64,000 nt of DNA from Rhizobium mesoamericanum STM3625 (GTDB lineage: Bacteria > Pseudomonadota > Alphaproteobacteria > Rhizobiales > Rhizobiaceae): contig NZ_HF536778.1 of assembly GCF_000312665.1 (NCBI RefSeq), forward strand, positions 271,590-335,589, given 5' to 3'. The position numbers and the translations under genes are program-made. Shown one piece after another: positions 46,895 through 57,314 of this stretch. Each line of letters opens with the position of its first letter. Position 1 is the stretch's first letter. Under the pieces are notes generated by a model. The model saw only the letters and a program-made list of their open reading frames with translations. It made no database searches and was not told where the DNA came from.

Positions 46895-47673
46895 AGGTCT
46901 TCGAAGACCCCCTTATTGAACCGCTGAGCGGCGAATACCAAAAGAAAGCTGATAGCCAGCGTCAGAGCGGCAAGAGCGTTGATGTCGGGCTTCACGCCAA
47001 ACCTTAGCATCGAGTAGATGTGCATCGGAAGCGTCTCCGATGCGCTGGAAGAGCCGGCGGTGAAGGACGCGATCATGTATTCGTCGAACGACATCGTGAA
47101 GGATAGTAGCGCACCTGCGACGATGCCAGGCATGATCAACGGCAGCGTCACTCTCCGGAACGTCGTGAAGCTTCCGGCACCGAGGTCGGTGGAGGCCTCC
47201 AATAGCGACGAGTCAAAACCGTCAAGGCGGGCCCTGACAATGGCAGTGACGAACGCAATGCAGAAAACTACGTGCGAGATGACGATGGTGTGAAGTCCAA
47301 GCGTCAAATTGACGAGAACAAAGAAGCTCAGCAGTGAAATTGCCAGGACGATATCCGGGATGACCATGGGAGTCAGTAGAAGGCCGTCAAGGAGAACAGA
47401 GGGTCGCATCCGCTCAACCCCGAGCGCCAACATCGTACCAATGATGGTTGAAAGCAGCGCCGCTGTCCCACCAACGATCAGCGTATGGATCATCGGACGA
47501 ATAATGTTTTGATCATTTGCCAGTTTCACGTACCATTGAAGCGAGAAGCCGCCCCAGACCGTAGGCAAACCCGAGGAGTTGAAGCTCAGGACAACGAGGA
47601 TGAGGATCGGCACGTAAAGAAACGCGAGCGTCGCACCGAGATGAATGAAGAGAAGTCTATTTTTGTTACGCAA
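46891..47673 (-). CDS. Polyamine-type ABC transporter, permease (PotC-like)
   Basis: An inner-membrane permease of about 260 aa with six hydrophobic segments. The EAA loop ASTDLGAGSFTTFRRVTLPL then IMPGIVAGALLSFTMSFDEY is typical of PotC/PotI. I place the start at TTG 47673, which has AAGGAG 7 bases upstream and overlaps the PotB-like stop by 8 bp; a GTG at 47703 in the same frame has a poor ribosome site. It forms a heterodimeric channel with the PotB-like protein. Confidence 0.88.
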   Translation of the reverse strand: MRNKNRLLFIHLGATLAFLYVPILILVVLSFNSSGLPTVWGGFSLQWYVKLANDQNIIRPMIHTLIVGGTAALLSTIIGTMLALGVERMRPSVLLDGLLLTPMVIPDIVLAISLLSFFVLVNLTLGLHTIVISHVVFCIAFVTAIVRARLDGFDSSLLEASTDLGAGSFTTFRRVTLPLIMPGIVAGALLSFTMSFDEYMIASFTAGSSSASETLPMHIYSMLRFGVKPDINALAALTLAISFLLVFAAQRFNKGVFEDL

Positions 47674-48529
47674 CCTCCTGCTCCTTCTCGACGTTCCGGA
47701 CACCCTGCTGTATTCGGGCTTGAATAGCGAGCAGTGCCAACATGATGGTTATAAGGACCAGAGCTAGCGCAGATCCGAACGGCCAGTCACGCGCAGACGC
47801 GAATTGATCCTGAATAAGATTGCCGACCATCTTCATTCGTCCACCACCAAGTAACTGCGGCGTGACGAAGTTTCCGATCGACAGCACGAAAACGAAGACG
47901 CCGCCCGCAGCGATGCCGGGCATCGTAAGCGGGATGGTTACGCGGCGAAGCGTTTGCCACGCACTTGCACCAAGATCCTCGCTCGCCTCGGTCAGCTCCG
48001 GGTTGAGGCGCTGAATAGACGCGAACACCGTCAGAATGACGAATGGCAGATAGTTGTAGACGAAACCTATGACAACCGCCGACTCGTTGTAGATCAGGGT
48101 CAACGGCTCGTGGATGATCCCAGTGGCCATCATGACCTGGTTCACGATGCCTGCGCGGTTGAGAAGTACAATCCAGGCATAGGTTCTGATCAGGTAGTTG
48201 CTCCAGAAAGGGAGGATAACCAGAAACAGAAGCGGCATCTGCCATCTTCTCGGAGCGCGCGAGATCGCGAGCGCAGCGGGATACCCAATGAGCAGAGATA
48301 TTAGGGCAGACTCAATGGCGATCCGTGCTGACCGTATGAAAATCTCAAGATAGAGCCCGTTGAATGCGCGGACGAGGTTCTCGAGATTGAAGTTCGGGAT
48401 GACACCACCGTAGGTGCCCCGCTCCATAAAGGCGTACGCCAGTACAAGCGCGCAGGGGATGATCAAAAAGAACATCCACCACGCGAGACCGGGCGCGGCC
48501 AGCAGATATGGACCCAGTTTCCTGTTCAT
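47666..48529 (-). CDS. Polyamine-type ABC transporter, permease (PotB-like)
   Basis: A 287 aa permease. It starts MNRKLGPYLLAAPGLAWWMF and has the EAA loop ASEDLGASAWQTLRRVTIPL then TMPGIAAGGVFVFVLSIGNF, followed by VTPQLLGGGRMKMVGNLIQD, the usual PotB pattern. Start at 48529 is chosen by conservation; MGTNLM at 48544 is possible. About 150 bp separates it from the binding-protein gene, with no gene between. Confidence 0.9.
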   Translation of the reverse strand: MNRKLGPYLLAAPGLAWWMFFLIIPCALVLAYAFMERGTYGGVIPNFNLENLVRAFNGLYLEIFIRSARIAIESALISLLIGYPAALAISRAPRRWQMPLLFLVILPFWSNYLIRTYAWIVLLNRAGIVNQVMMATGIIHEPLTLIYNESAVVIGFVYNYLPFVILTVFASIQRLNPELTEASEDLGASAWQTLRRVTIPLTMPGIAAGGVFVFVLSIGNFVTPQLLGGGRMKMVGNLIQDQFASARDWPFGSALALVLITIMLALLAIQARIQQGVRNVEKEQEVA

Positions 48530-48680
48530 AAGATTTGTTCCCATGCTGATCCGCGAACGTCGGAGACATTGCTCAATCGGCACCAATTTTTTGCATAAAG
48601 CCGGTCGAAACCGCGGCCGTGACCTCGCCTTTCAACCTTGGCAATCGGGAACGGAGTCAAACTCCGTCCCCGCAAGGCGG

Positions 48681-49739
48681 TTACTGAGACATGATCTCGG
48701 TCACGAACTTCGAAACGCGCGGCGCATCCGGGCCGAGATCGGAAAGTATCTCGTTCTTCAAGAGGTCCTGAGCGGACATCTGAAGCGGTGGGTACTTCTT
48801 AATGAGTTCGGGATCGACCGAGTCCATCGCTGCCTTATTGGGAATTTTGTAAAGCAGCTGCGTAGTCATCCACGCATGGTGGTCAGCTTCGAGGATGAAA
48901 TTGATAAACTTCTCCGCGGCCTCTTTATGCTCTGCCTTCTTGGGAATGACGAAGCCGTCGACGAAGGTATCGGTGCCCTCCTTCGGTATGACATACTTAA
49001 GGTTATCGCCACCGCCGTCGCGCATGGCCATTGTGCACCAGGCTTCCCAGGTTGCCGCCGCAACGATCTCGCCCGAAACCAGACGGCTTCCCATGGTGAA
49101 GTTATCGAACGCGAGAGCGTTCTTCTTGGCTTCAATGAGCAACGGACGAATCTTTTCTAGAGCTTGTTCGGAAACGTCGTTGATCGAGAGCCCGCTCACC
49201 AGTTGAGCCGGCTCCAAGAACCAGCGCTCGTCGGGTACGAGAGTGAACTTGCCCTTCATCTCATCGTCGGGCTTGAGAAGATCGTTCCAGCTGACGGGCT
49301 TCTTCTTGAGCATATCGTCGCGATAGCAAATGCCGAAGGTTCCCCAAGCGTAGGGAACGGAGTATTTAAGACCCGGGTCGAACGCCAGCTTCTCAGCTTC
49401 AGGGTATAGATTCTTCATATTCGGAATCTTGGAGTGATCGATTTCACTCAGCATGTCGAGCTTCTGGAGCGCAGTCACAAACGGCGACGAGAAGATAATC
49501 GCGTCGAACCCAGTGCCGTTCGATGCCATCAGCTTGCCCATACCCTCCTCGTTCGTTGCGACTTCAGTGAGATCGACGTGGATACCGGTGGCAGCTTCGA
49601 ACTCTTCGAAAATCTTAGGTGGATAGTATCCGCTGAACGTCATGAAAGTGATCGTTTCTGCCGCGTTCGCAGCACCAACAGACAACGCGATTACGCTCAC
49701 GGCTGTGGTGACGGCCATTTTGACGCTGCTCAACATCAT
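48681..49739 (-). CDS. Polyamine-type ABC transporter, substrate-binding protein
   Basis: A periplasmic receptor (SBP_bac_8, PotD/PotF-like), 352 aa, with signal peptide ending GAANA-AETIT. Landmarks are FEAATGIHVDLTEVATNEEG, YSVPYAWGTFGICYRDDMLK, GEIVAAATWEAWCTMAMRDG and VDGFVIPKKAEHKEAAEKFI. It is the first gene of the importer operon. The binding pocket cannot be read here; polyamines, amino alcohols and betaine-type compounds are all handled by the family. Confidence 0.9.
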   Translation of the reverse strand: MMLSSVKMAVTTAVSVIALSVGAANAAETITFMTFSGYYPPKIFEEFEAATGIHVDLTEVATNEEGMGKLMASNGTGFDAIIFSSPFVTALQKLDMLSEIDHSKIPNMKNLYPEAEKLAFDPGLKYSVPYAWGTFGICYRDDMLKKKPVSWNDLLKPDDEMKGKFTLVPDERWFLEPAQLVSGLSINDVSEQALEKIRPLLIEAKKNALAFDNFTMGSRLVSGEIVAAATWEAWCTMAMRDGGGDNLKYVIPKEGTDTFVDGFVIPKKAEHKEAAEKFINFILEADHHAWMTTQLLYKIPNKAAMDSVDPELIKKYPPLQMSAQDLLKNEILSDLGPDAPRVSKFVTEIMSQ

Positions 49740-50469
49740 TTTTCTCCCGTGTTTTGTCGAACAAGCGGGTCAGAACCGCCGATCGAACTAGTCAATGTCC
49801 CCTGCGTACGCTATCCGACCATTTACATACTAATCAGAAGCTTTTTTGAACGCGCTAGTCAGCTTAGCGCTGATTACCTGAATGTCAACTATCTTAAAGG
49901 AGGATTACTGCGCTTCGGGAAACATGGTTTAGCCTCCAAGTCGGTTATGAAAACCGTCCCGGCAGCATGTCTCCACACAACGATCATCAATCATCGATGC
50001 AGGCGTAAGCACGCAGATGGCGGGGCTTGCGGCCGCAATCCACTGATAGGAGTTTGCTATCCACGAGCAAGCGTATGCCGGCTCCTTTGTCAGCTACGCC
50101 TAGTTGACATCATGCTTCATTTTGGTCTCGATGGGGATAAGCTGGCGATAGATGCCATCTCAACCTTGACGACCTCCATGGCAAACGGAGACGGCGATAT
50201 TTTCGAGATGACCTAGTTGATGCATCATTGCCGTTCGAGACGGGACAGAGGAAGCGAGCCCGATACTCCGAAGGTCTGGTTTCCCGAAATTAGCTCGAAC
50301 GATCAAGAGGCAACACCAAGTTCTTTTGGACGAGAGCGGCCAAAGCCTCCAACCTCCGAGAGACGGTATGAATCCGGGAATGGCTGGGCTTCCTACTATA
50401 ACTGTGTACTGACGAAGCATAATACGTCAGGGGCCCGCCACGCTTCATCAACCCGCTTGGCTCGTCTGC
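49740..50469. other. Intergenic region between ABC importer and aldehyde dehydrogenase
   Basis: This 730 bp stretch holds the importer promoter and a weak operator-like repeat, ATACT-aatc-AGAAG at 49827-49840 (two mismatches). I find no gene. Short frames such as the plus-strand one ending ISTLTTSMANGDGDIFEMT at 50214 have no recognisable family or ribosome site. Confidence 0.45.
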
Positions 50470-51894
50470 CTAGCCGTGGCCTACGACGGCTTTGACCTCG
50501 AGGAAGTCATGAAAGCCATATTCGCCGTTCTCGCGCCCGTTGCCTGATTGGCGGTAGCCACCGAACGGAGCCATGGGATCAAGATCGGGGGAATTCACGA
50601 ATACCGATCCGGCCCGGACTTCCCTGGCTAGACGTTGAACTACATCCATGTCTTTCCCGGTGATGTGCGCAGCCAGGCCGTAGACGGTATCGTTTGCGAT
50701 TCGGATAGCGTCATCCAGATCGTCATAGGCTATGACGCTCAGCACTGGGCCGAAGATCTCCTCGCGATAAACCGTCATCGATGGCTCGACATTCGCAAAA
50801 ATCGTCGGCTTCACATAGTACCCGGCCTTAAGTCCGTCCGGACGTCCTAACCCGCCAGTGACTAGGCTGGCACCCTCGTCGAGCGCAGTGAGTATTAAAT
50901 GTTGTACCCGTTCAAACTGATTTTTGTTTATGACCGGCCCAAGCGTCGTCTTGGGATCGGCCGGCGAACCGATAACGTTCCTCTCAGCCGCGGCGGCTGC
51001 GAGTTTGAGGGTTTCCTCCACGCGACCGCGCGGAACCAGCAGACGAGTTCCAGCGTCGCAGGCCTGACCGTTGATGAAGAAGCAGCCTGCAACAGCACTC
51101 TCGATAGCGGTCGGGAAGTCCGCGTCATCCAGGATAATGTTTGCAGACTTTCCACCAAGCTCAGTCACGACACGTTTTATGGTATCGGCTGACGCCTTTC
51201 CGATCTGGATACCGGCTCGGGTCGACCCCGTAAACGAGACCATGTCAATCTCCGGGTGCGTTGAGATCGCATCCCCGACCGTATGACCTTCGCCGTTAAC
51301 GAGATTGAATACACCCGCAGGCACCCCGGCCTCATCCAAGACCTCGGCAACAAGGACAGCATCAAGCGGAGTGAGCTGGCTCGGCTTCAACACCATGGTG
51401 CAGCCGGTTGCAAGTGCCGGCAAAATTTTGGTGAAGATCTGCCCGATCGGCCAATTCCACGGGGTTATCATGCCCACGACACCAATCGGCTCCTTGTAGA
51501 CCGTGGTTGTCCCGAGCTTCTCGGCGAACTCGAACTTCCTGAGAATTTCGATGGTGGCAGCAGTGTGGGCTTTGCACCAATCGATCAGAGCGGTGCCGCT
51601 AATCGATATCGGCATGCCCACCTCTTGAGTGACGGTTTCGGCGAACTCCCGCTGCCGACGCTCAAAGATCACTGCAATGCGTTCCAGAAGGGCGATACGT
51701 TCCTCGACGGAAGACTTGGAGTAACTTGCAAACGCTCTACGAGCTGCCTTTGCCGCGCGATCTACATCCTCCGCCGACCCCATCGCAGCACGGGCGTAGG
51801 GCGTTTCGGTAGCGGGATCGATTAGATCGCTCATTTCGGCGGATGCGGGTTCTACCCATTTCCCATCGATGTAGAACAAACTCGCAGTTTTCAT
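50470..51894 (-). CDS. NAD(P)-dependent aldehyde dehydrogenase
   Basis: A 474 aa aldehyde dehydrogenase, full length. The cofactor region is VGMITPWNWPIGQIFTKILP. The catalytic Glu is in VTELGGKSANIILDDAD and the catalytic Cys in NGQACDAGTRLLVP; FGPVLSVIAYDDLDDAIRI and MAPFGGYRQSGNGRENGEYG follow. It starts at 51894 after GGAGAG. It stands alone, 575 bp or more from its neighbours, with an operator-like palindrome upstream. It probably oxidises the aldehyde made by the GMC or MDR enzymes or by amine oxidation. Confidence 0.93.
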   Translation of the reverse strand: MKTASLFYIDGKWVEPASAEMSDLIDPATETPYARAAMGSAEDVDRAAKAARRAFASYSKSSVEERIALLERIAVIFERRQREFAETVTQEVGMPISISGTALIDWCKAHTAATIEILRKFEFAEKLGTTTVYKEPIGVVGMITPWNWPIGQIFTKILPALATGCTMVLKPSQLTPLDAVLVAEVLDEAGVPAGVFNLVNGEGHTVGDAISTHPEIDMVSFTGSTRAGIQIGKASADTIKRVVTELGGKSANIILDDADFPTAIESAVAGCFFINGQACDAGTRLLVPRGRVEETLKLAAAAAERNVIGSPADPKTTLGPVINKNQFERVQHLILTALDEGASLVTGGLGRPDGLKAGYYVKPTIFANVEPSMTVYREEIFGPVLSVIAYDDLDDAIRIANDTVYGLAAHITGKDMDVVQRLAREVRAGSVFVNSPDLDPMAPFGGYRQSGNGRENGEYGFHDFLEVKAVVGHG

Positions 51895-51956
51895 GATGTA
51901 ACTCTCCATTGCTGCTCACGAGCGACGTGACGTTGCAGCTACCGCTAGATAGCTTC

Positions 51957-51970
51957 ATACTCATGGGTAT
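51957..51970. promoter_or_regulatory. Operator-like palindrome upstream of the aldehyde dehydrogenase
   Basis: ATACT-catg-GGTAT differs by one base from ATACT-N4-AGTAT and lies 62 bp upstream of the aldehyde dehydrogenase start. It suggests that the right-hand catabolic block shares the regulator of the left-hand block. The remaining gap (51895-52177) has no gene. Confidence 0.5.
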
Positions 51971-52177
51971 CTTTACATGCCAATCAGTTGAATGTCTATA
52001 TTGCGGGGGAGGCCTGTACTCAGTATCCAATAGACGGCCATCTTCTAGTGATGCCCCCTCGAAGACATTTGCCGCGGTAGCGACGGATGCTATCAAACGG
52101 AACCTGCCCTCAAAGCCTCTATGCAACCAAGAGCCATTTCACAGAAGCCGCCTTGACCAGCCGCGAGCGATTTCTGA

Positions 52178-54502
52178 TCAGGCCTTAGATACGCAAGTTG
52201 TAAATACGGGAAGCTCGAAAGCGGTTACCTCGGGCAAAGGGCCGTTGAATAGCTCAATTTCCACAAGGCACGACTGAGCCACCGTCGCCTGGGTCATGGA
52301 GGACGAACCGACGTCAAGCGTTAGAACATTCGGGTTGCCATGCTTCTCCAGCGGGTTGCCGTCGCCCCAATTTTCGGGATCGAACCATGCGCCGGTCGCC
52401 ATGACGGCAACGTTCTCTGCAAGATCTTGCGTGACTTTCACGCCGGCCAGACATGCACCGCGATCGTTGTAAATCCGAACAATATCATTCTCACTGATGC
52501 CCCGTACCTTCGCGTCTCGAGCGTTCATAAGGACTGGTTCTCTCCCCTTGATTTTCCCCTCCCGACTATATGGTGAGTGGTCGAGCTGGCTATGCAACCT
52601 GCGTCGCGGTTCCTGAGTCAGGAGATGCAACGGGTATCGAGTCGCCTTATCGCCCCCCAGCCACTCGAAGGGCTCTATCCAGGTGGCCTGTCCAGGGCAA
52701 TCGCTGTAACCGAAGCCATCGATTTCGTCTGAAAAGAGTTCGATGCGATGCGACGGAGTGTTGAGGGGATGCTCGTCTGGGTCCGCCCTAAATTGCTCAA
52801 GAAGAATAACAGGACCTCCGGGCGAGGGAAACTCTACTCGCCCCATCTCCCAAAACTCGTGGAATGACGGAAGCGGTATCTGGCTGCCGACGCGTGACCT
52901 GAAATCGTCGTACATATGCTCCAGCCACTGATCCGCCGTGCGCCCCTCGGTGTACTTTTCACCGACGCCCATCACGGACGCGATACCTGCAAAGATCTCG
53001 AAGTCGCTTCTGGACTCCCCAACGGCGTCTTTTATCTTCCGCATCGCGACCAGTTGACCCTCTCGTGAGGCAAAACCAAGATCATTTCGCTCCAAAGCTG
53101 TATTAACCGGCATGACGATGTCGGCCGCCTTTGCGGTGCTCGTCCAGAATTGCTCGTGAACGATTATGGTCTCGGGCTTCTGCCACGCTGTCATCAGGCG
53201 GTTCAGGTTCTGATGGTGATGAAAGGGATTTCCTCCTGCCCAATAGACCAGACGGATATCTGGATATTCGTAAGTGCCTCCGTCATAGTCAAACCTTGCG
53301 CCAGGGTTCATCAGCATGTCGGAAATCCGGGCAACGGGGATGAATTCCTCGACGGAGTTCGCTCCCTGCGACAATCTCGGTCCCGAAACCCTGAGTTCGC
53401 TTGAACCGATAGAGTTCAATGTGCCGTAGCCGAGACCGAAACCACCGCCGGGCAGTCCTATCTGACCAATATGAGACGCCAGGGTTACTAAAGCCCAGTA
53501 GGATTGTTCGCCGTGGCTTTGGCGTTGCAGAGACCAAGACGCATTTATCATTGTCTTGGAGCCGGACATTTCTCTTGCAAGCGACCTAATCCGGCTAGCA
53601 GGCACGCCCGTTATCGTGGAGGCCCACTCGGGGCTCTTTGGCAATCCGTCTTTCCTTCCGAGAACGTACTCCCGCACTTGCGCCGCGCCGGTGCAATAGC
53701 GCGCGAGAAAATCGCGGTCCTCAATATTGTCCGATAACAATACGTGGATCAGCGCAAGCATCAACGCCACATCGGTATTCGGCCTGATAGCTATCCATTC
53801 TGCATCTCCATCGATGTCCTGACGCAGAGGACTAATGTTGATGAAGCGGACATTACGCGACCGCATGAGCGCGAGCGCATCGCGTACCCGGTGACGGCTC
53901 GGGCCTCCAGCTGTCATTTGTGTGTTTCTGAGAGGAATGCCGCCGAAAGCAACGAAAAGATCGCTGTTATCGGCGAGTGTAGCCCAGTCCGTATGCTGAT
54001 CGAGGAGATATTCCATCGGCGCGATGATGTGCGGAAGGATGACTGATCCCGCGCCGTAACTGTAGGAATCCTGACCACGGACATACCCGCCAATCACGTT
54101 GAGGAACCGGTGAATCTGGCTTGATGCGTGGTGGAAGCGGCCGGCACTTCCCCAGCCATAAGAGCCACCGAAAATCGCCTTGTTGCCATAGGTCTCGGTG
54201 ACGCGCCGGAGTTCAGCACCGGTAAGCTCAAACGCTTTATCCCACGAGACTTCGACGAAACGATCACTCCCTCTGAGGTCTGTTCGAGACCCCGGGCCAT
54301 GTCGCAACCAGCTTTCGCGAAACGCCGGCCTACGGATGCGAAGTGCCTCGACGTCCACGCTGAGCTGATCGAGACCGATTGGGCTTGGGTTCGCGTCCTT
54401 CTCCCAAGCCAAGAGCTGAGGCTGCCCTTGAGTGTCTCGGATAACGCGATGCATACCCCAGTGTCCAAGGGCGTACAACGGGCTTCTGTCACTGGATACC
54501 AT
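52178..54502 (-). CDS. Molybdopterin oxidoreductase, BisC/TorA/DmsA-like
   Basis: A single-subunit bis-MGD molybdoenzyme of 774 aa, of the biotin-sulfoxide/TMAO/DMSO reductase group. The N-terminus has no Fe-S cysteines and no Tat signal, so it is probably cytoplasmic like BisC. The Mo-ligand Ser lies in GGSYGWGSAGRFHHASSQIH. Later segments WAGGNPFHHHQNLNRLMTAW, VHEQFWTSTAKAADIVMPVN and the C-terminal MGD-binding LLTQEPRRRLHSQLDHSPYS are typical. It may reduce an N-oxide or S-oxide. No quinol-linked partner subunit is present. Confidence 0.9.
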   Translation of the reverse strand: MVSSDRSPLYALGHWGMHRVIRDTQGQPQLLAWEKDANPSPIGLDQLSVDVEALRIRRPAFRESWLRHGPGSRTDLRGSDRFVEVSWDKAFELTGAELRRVTETYGNKAIFGGSYGWGSAGRFHHASSQIHRFLNVIGGYVRGQDSYSYGAGSVILPHIIAPMEYLLDQHTDWATLADNSDLFVAFGGIPLRNTQMTAGGPSRHRVRDALALMRSRNVRFINISPLRQDIDGDAEWIAIRPNTDVALMLALIHVLLSDNIEDRDFLARYCTGAAQVREYVLGRKDGLPKSPEWASTITGVPASRIRSLAREMSGSKTMINASWSLQRQSHGEQSYWALVTLASHIGQIGLPGGGFGLGYGTLNSIGSSELRVSGPRLSQGANSVEEFIPVARISDMLMNPGARFDYDGGTYEYPDIRLVYWAGGNPFHHHQNLNRLMTAWQKPETIIVHEQFWTSTAKAADIVMPVNTALERNDLGFASREGQLVAMRKIKDAVGESRSDFEIFAGIASVMGVGEKYTEGRTADQWLEHMYDDFRSRVGSQIPLPSFHEFWEMGRVEFPSPGGPVILLEQFRADPDEHPLNTPSHRIELFSDEIDGFGYSDCPGQATWIEPFEWLGGDKATRYPLHLLTQEPRRRLHSQLDHSPYSREGKIKGREPVLMNARDAKVRGISENDIVRIYNDRGACLAGVKVTQDLAENVAVMATGAWFDPENWGDGNPLEKHGNPNVLTLDVGSSSMTQATVAQSCLVEIELFNGPLPEVTAFELPVFTTCVSKA

Positions 54503-54665
54503 GCTACCTCCTCCTTAGCCTGCGCGTGCGTTTGCGATGCCTTTTCGCAGATCGTATTTTGGTCGCGGTCCCGCGGCCAAGGCGGCAACGATCGTCAGCT
54601 GCGTCTGCTGATGGCCTTGACGCCAAACCTTCAGCGGCGGCAACGCGCTTGTTCCGGACTCCGGC

Positions 54666-56081
54666 TTAGCTCGGCGCAACCACTTTGCCGGGGTTCATGT
54701 ATCCAGTCGGATCGAGCGCATCCTTGATCTTCTTCATTGTCGCGACTTTTGTAGCATTGCCATATTTTGCAAGCAGATGCAGTTTGACCCGGCCAATGCC
54801 GTACTCGGCACTGAACGAGCCTCCTGTCGAGGCAACCAGATCGTAGATGAGCGGCGACACGGTTAGCTCAAATTTCTTCTTGAATTCCGAGGGCACGGCA
54901 TTTGCGGGCGGGACGACATTGAAGTGCACGTTGCCGTCTCCGACGTGACCATAAATCGAAAGGATTGAATCCGGCGCGTTAGAGAGCACGAGTTGCGATG
55001 CTTGCTCGATGAAAGTGCCCAGCCGTGAGGTTCGAATAGAGATATCGTGTTTCACAGAACCGCCGTTCAGGACCTCGCCTTCCGGTATATTCTCCCGAAG
55101 GTGCCAGAAGTGATTCCGTTGTTCCTCGCTGGAAGCAACCGCGCCATCCACCACAAGCCCTTCGATCATCAGCTCTTCCAACAAGGCGTCCAAAGCGCCC
55201 TTTATGTCGAGGAGGTGAGACGAAGTCGCTGCTTCTAGAAGGACGTAGTGCTCGGAGGGTGCCGCAAGTGGGTGACGGAGGCTCGTGCGCTTGGCAATCA
55301 GCAGTTCCAAGGAGTTTCGAGAAATATATTCGAACGAGGTAATCGATTCACCGGTGAACCTTTGAGCCCTATCCAGCAACTTCGGAAGTTCGGATACGTC
55401 GGCGATAGCAAGAAAAGCCGTGACAATGGTCCTCGGCTTTCGCGCAAGCTTCAACGATGCGCCAGTGATGATTCCGAGCGTTCCCTCTGCCCCGATAAAC
55501 AGCTGCTTCACGTCATAACCGGAATTGTTCTTCCTGAGCGGGCTGAGATCAGTCAATAGCGATCCGTCTGGGAGAACGACTTCGAGGCCCAGGACGATGT
55601 CCCTGGTCATGCCATATTTTATGACCGCAATTCCCCCCGCGTTGGTCGAGATGTTTCCCCCGATTTGACACGATTGCTGTGAGCCTAGGCTAAGTGGGAA
55701 CAGCAGGTCTTTATCAAAAGCCGCCTCGTGTAGCGTACTAAGTATACAACCAGCGTCTACGGTCATTGACAGGTTGCCGGCATCGACTTCCCTCACCTTG
55801 TTCAGCCGTTCGAGACTGACCACCACCTCGCTTCCACTGCGATCGGGCGTGGCGGCCGTGCAGTAGCTAGTGTTGCCCCCTTGCGGAACAATTGGAACCC
55901 GGTGTTTCAACAGTGTTGAGGCGATAAGTTGCACCTCTTCCACGCTGCGCGGCCGCAATACTGCATAAGTACGTCCAGAATAGAGCTGGCGGAAGTCAGT
56001 GACGTACTTGCTGATAATGTCTTGGTCGAGCACTACGATTTCGGGCGGTAAGCTTGCAACGGCTGTTTCGGTAGGGTTCAT
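54666..56081 (-). CDS. FAD-linked 2-hydroxyacid dehydrogenase (GlcD/D-2HGDH-like)
   Basis: A 471 aa flavoprotein of the VAO/PCMH family. The FAD-binding part reads VPIVPQGGNTSYCTAATPD and IGGNISTNAGGIAVIKYGMT; the FAD_oxidase_C part has YGHVGDGNVHFNVVPP (metal/substrate His) and SAEYGIGRVKLHLLAKYG. Relatives oxidise D-lactate, glycolate or D-2-hydroxyglutarate, and many pass electrons to ETF. It is read leftward, after the MDR gene. Substrate unknown. Confidence 0.9.
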   Translation of the reverse strand: MNPTETAVASLPPEIVVLDQDIISKYVTDFRQLYSGRTYAVLRPRSVEEVQLIASTLLKHRVPIVPQGGNTSYCTAATPDRSGSEVVVSLERLNKVREVDAGNLSMTVDAGCILSTLHEAAFDKDLLFPLSLGSQQSCQIGGNISTNAGGIAVIKYGMTRDIVLGLEVVLPDGSLLTDLSPLRKNNSGYDVKQLFIGAEGTLGIITGASLKLARKPRTIVTAFLAIADVSELPKLLDRAQRFTGESITSFEYISRNSLELLIAKRTSLRHPLAAPSEHYVLLEAATSSHLLDIKGALDALLEELMIEGLVVDGAVASSEEQRNHFWHLRENIPEGEVLNGGSVKHDISIRTSRLGTFIEQASQLVLSNAPDSILSIYGHVGDGNVHFNVVPPANAVPSEFKKKFELTVSPLIYDLVASTGGSFSAEYGIGRVKLHLLAKYGNATKVATMKKIKDALDPTGYMNPGKVVAPS

Positions 56082-56129
56082 GATTTTCTCACGCGAAGTG
56101 CGTCTGTCTTTGCACTCGTGTCGTTCCTG

Positions 56130-57257
56130 TTACGGAACGATAACGAGCTTGCCTACGTGGTTACGCTTGAGCAACTCCGTTTGGGCTAGCGCCATTTCCT
56201 GAAGCTGATAGGTTCTCTCGATCAAAGGCTTGAGTCTGCCAGCGACTACATGATCGATTACCGCTTTGAAGGTGTCGGGCGTCGGGCATGTGATGCCGAA
56301 CATCTCCAAATCTTTGTAGATCAGGTCCCGAAGATCGATGGACTGTATCGGGCCCGCTAGAGCACCCGCGGTGGTATAGCGCCCGCCCCGGCGAAGCAGT
56401 TTGAGGCTGTCGGTAAAGAAGGGCCCACCGACAACATCGGCGATAACGTCGATGGCACGGTCCCCTGCGATCGCCTCGATGGCTTCGCGGACATTTTCCT
56501 TCTCACGTGCCACGAAATGATTCGCACCGAGGGCACGTAGTCGTTCTTCTTTAGCAGCTCCCGCGATGGCGATAACCTTAGCGCCACGGATCAGGGAAAG
56601 CTGAACGAGTGCAGTACCCACACCTCCAGCGGCTCCGGTAACAATCACGGTTTCACCTTCTTGCAATCGTGCTCTAACAAGCATCTCCTCCGCGGTATCG
56701 TAGGACGTCGGAAAGGTTGCAAGCTCTGCATCCGAGAGGTGTGATTGGATCGCGTGAGCGTTTTCATCGTGCACCACGGTATATTCAGCGTACCCCCCGT
56801 CCCTCTCGCCGCCGAGATAGGCGACGAGTTGTGCACGGTTAGGCAGTGAGAGATCGCGAACCTGCGGGTCGATAATCACACGTTCGCCGATCCTGCTTTC
56901 CGCAACAGCTACTCCTACACCTGCAATCGTACCGACCACGGCAGCGCCCTGGATTCTCGGAAATACTATTGTCTCTTCTTTCCAAGTACCGCGCGTGCTC
57001 GTGTCCCCTCTTGCATCGCCCGCTCCTTTCAGTCCGACATCTTCGGAAAGGCTCTCGTTCACCTCGCGATCGTACCATCTGGTGCGAAGATTGATGTCAG
57101 TGTTATTCATTCCGCAAGCACCGACGCGTATCAATACCTCTCCACGACCGGGCTTTGGGACGGCGACGTCGTCTCGATATTGAAGCTTGTCGATTCCTCC
57201 AAAGCCAGTAAGGACAACGGCACGCATCTTTTCCGGAACCTTATTTGTCTTGATCAT
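56130..57257 (-). CDS. Medium-chain zinc-type dehydrogenase/reductase
   Basis: A 375 aa MDR protein. The GroES-like part is KPGRGEVLIRVGACGMNNTD and the nucleotide-binding part is GETVIVTGAAGGVGTALVQL. The usual catalytic Cys/His of zinc alcohol dehydrogenases is replaced (GACGMNNTDINLR), and no four-Cys structural zinc loop is visible, so it is closer to quinone-oxidoreductase-like members. The start at 57257 follows GGGAGACATTTA. It lies between the FAD dehydrogenase and the GMC enzyme in one direction, likely an operon. Confidence 0.87.
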   Translation of the reverse strand: MIKTNKVPEKMRAVVLTGFGGIDKLQYRDDVAVPKPGRGEVLIRVGACGMNNTDINLRTRWYDREVNESLSEDVGLKGAGDARGDTSTRGTWKEETIVFPRIQGAAVVGTIAGVGVAVAESRIGERVIIDPQVRDLSLPNRAQLVAYLGGERDGGYAEYTVVHDENAHAIQSHLSDAELATFPTSYDTAEEMLVRARLQEGETVIVTGAAGGVGTALVQLSLIRGAKVIAIAGAAKEERLRALGANHFVAREKENVREAIEAIAGDRAIDVIADVVGGPFFTDSLKLLRRGGRYTTAGALAGPIQSIDLRDLIYKDLEMFGITCPTPDTFKAVIDHVVAGRLKPLIERTYQLQEMALAQTELLKRNHVGKLVIVP

Positions 57258-57314
57258 TAAATGTCTCCCACTTGGCGTGATCGCTGGAGTGCTTGCTTAA
57301 CGAAAGTTGCGCTG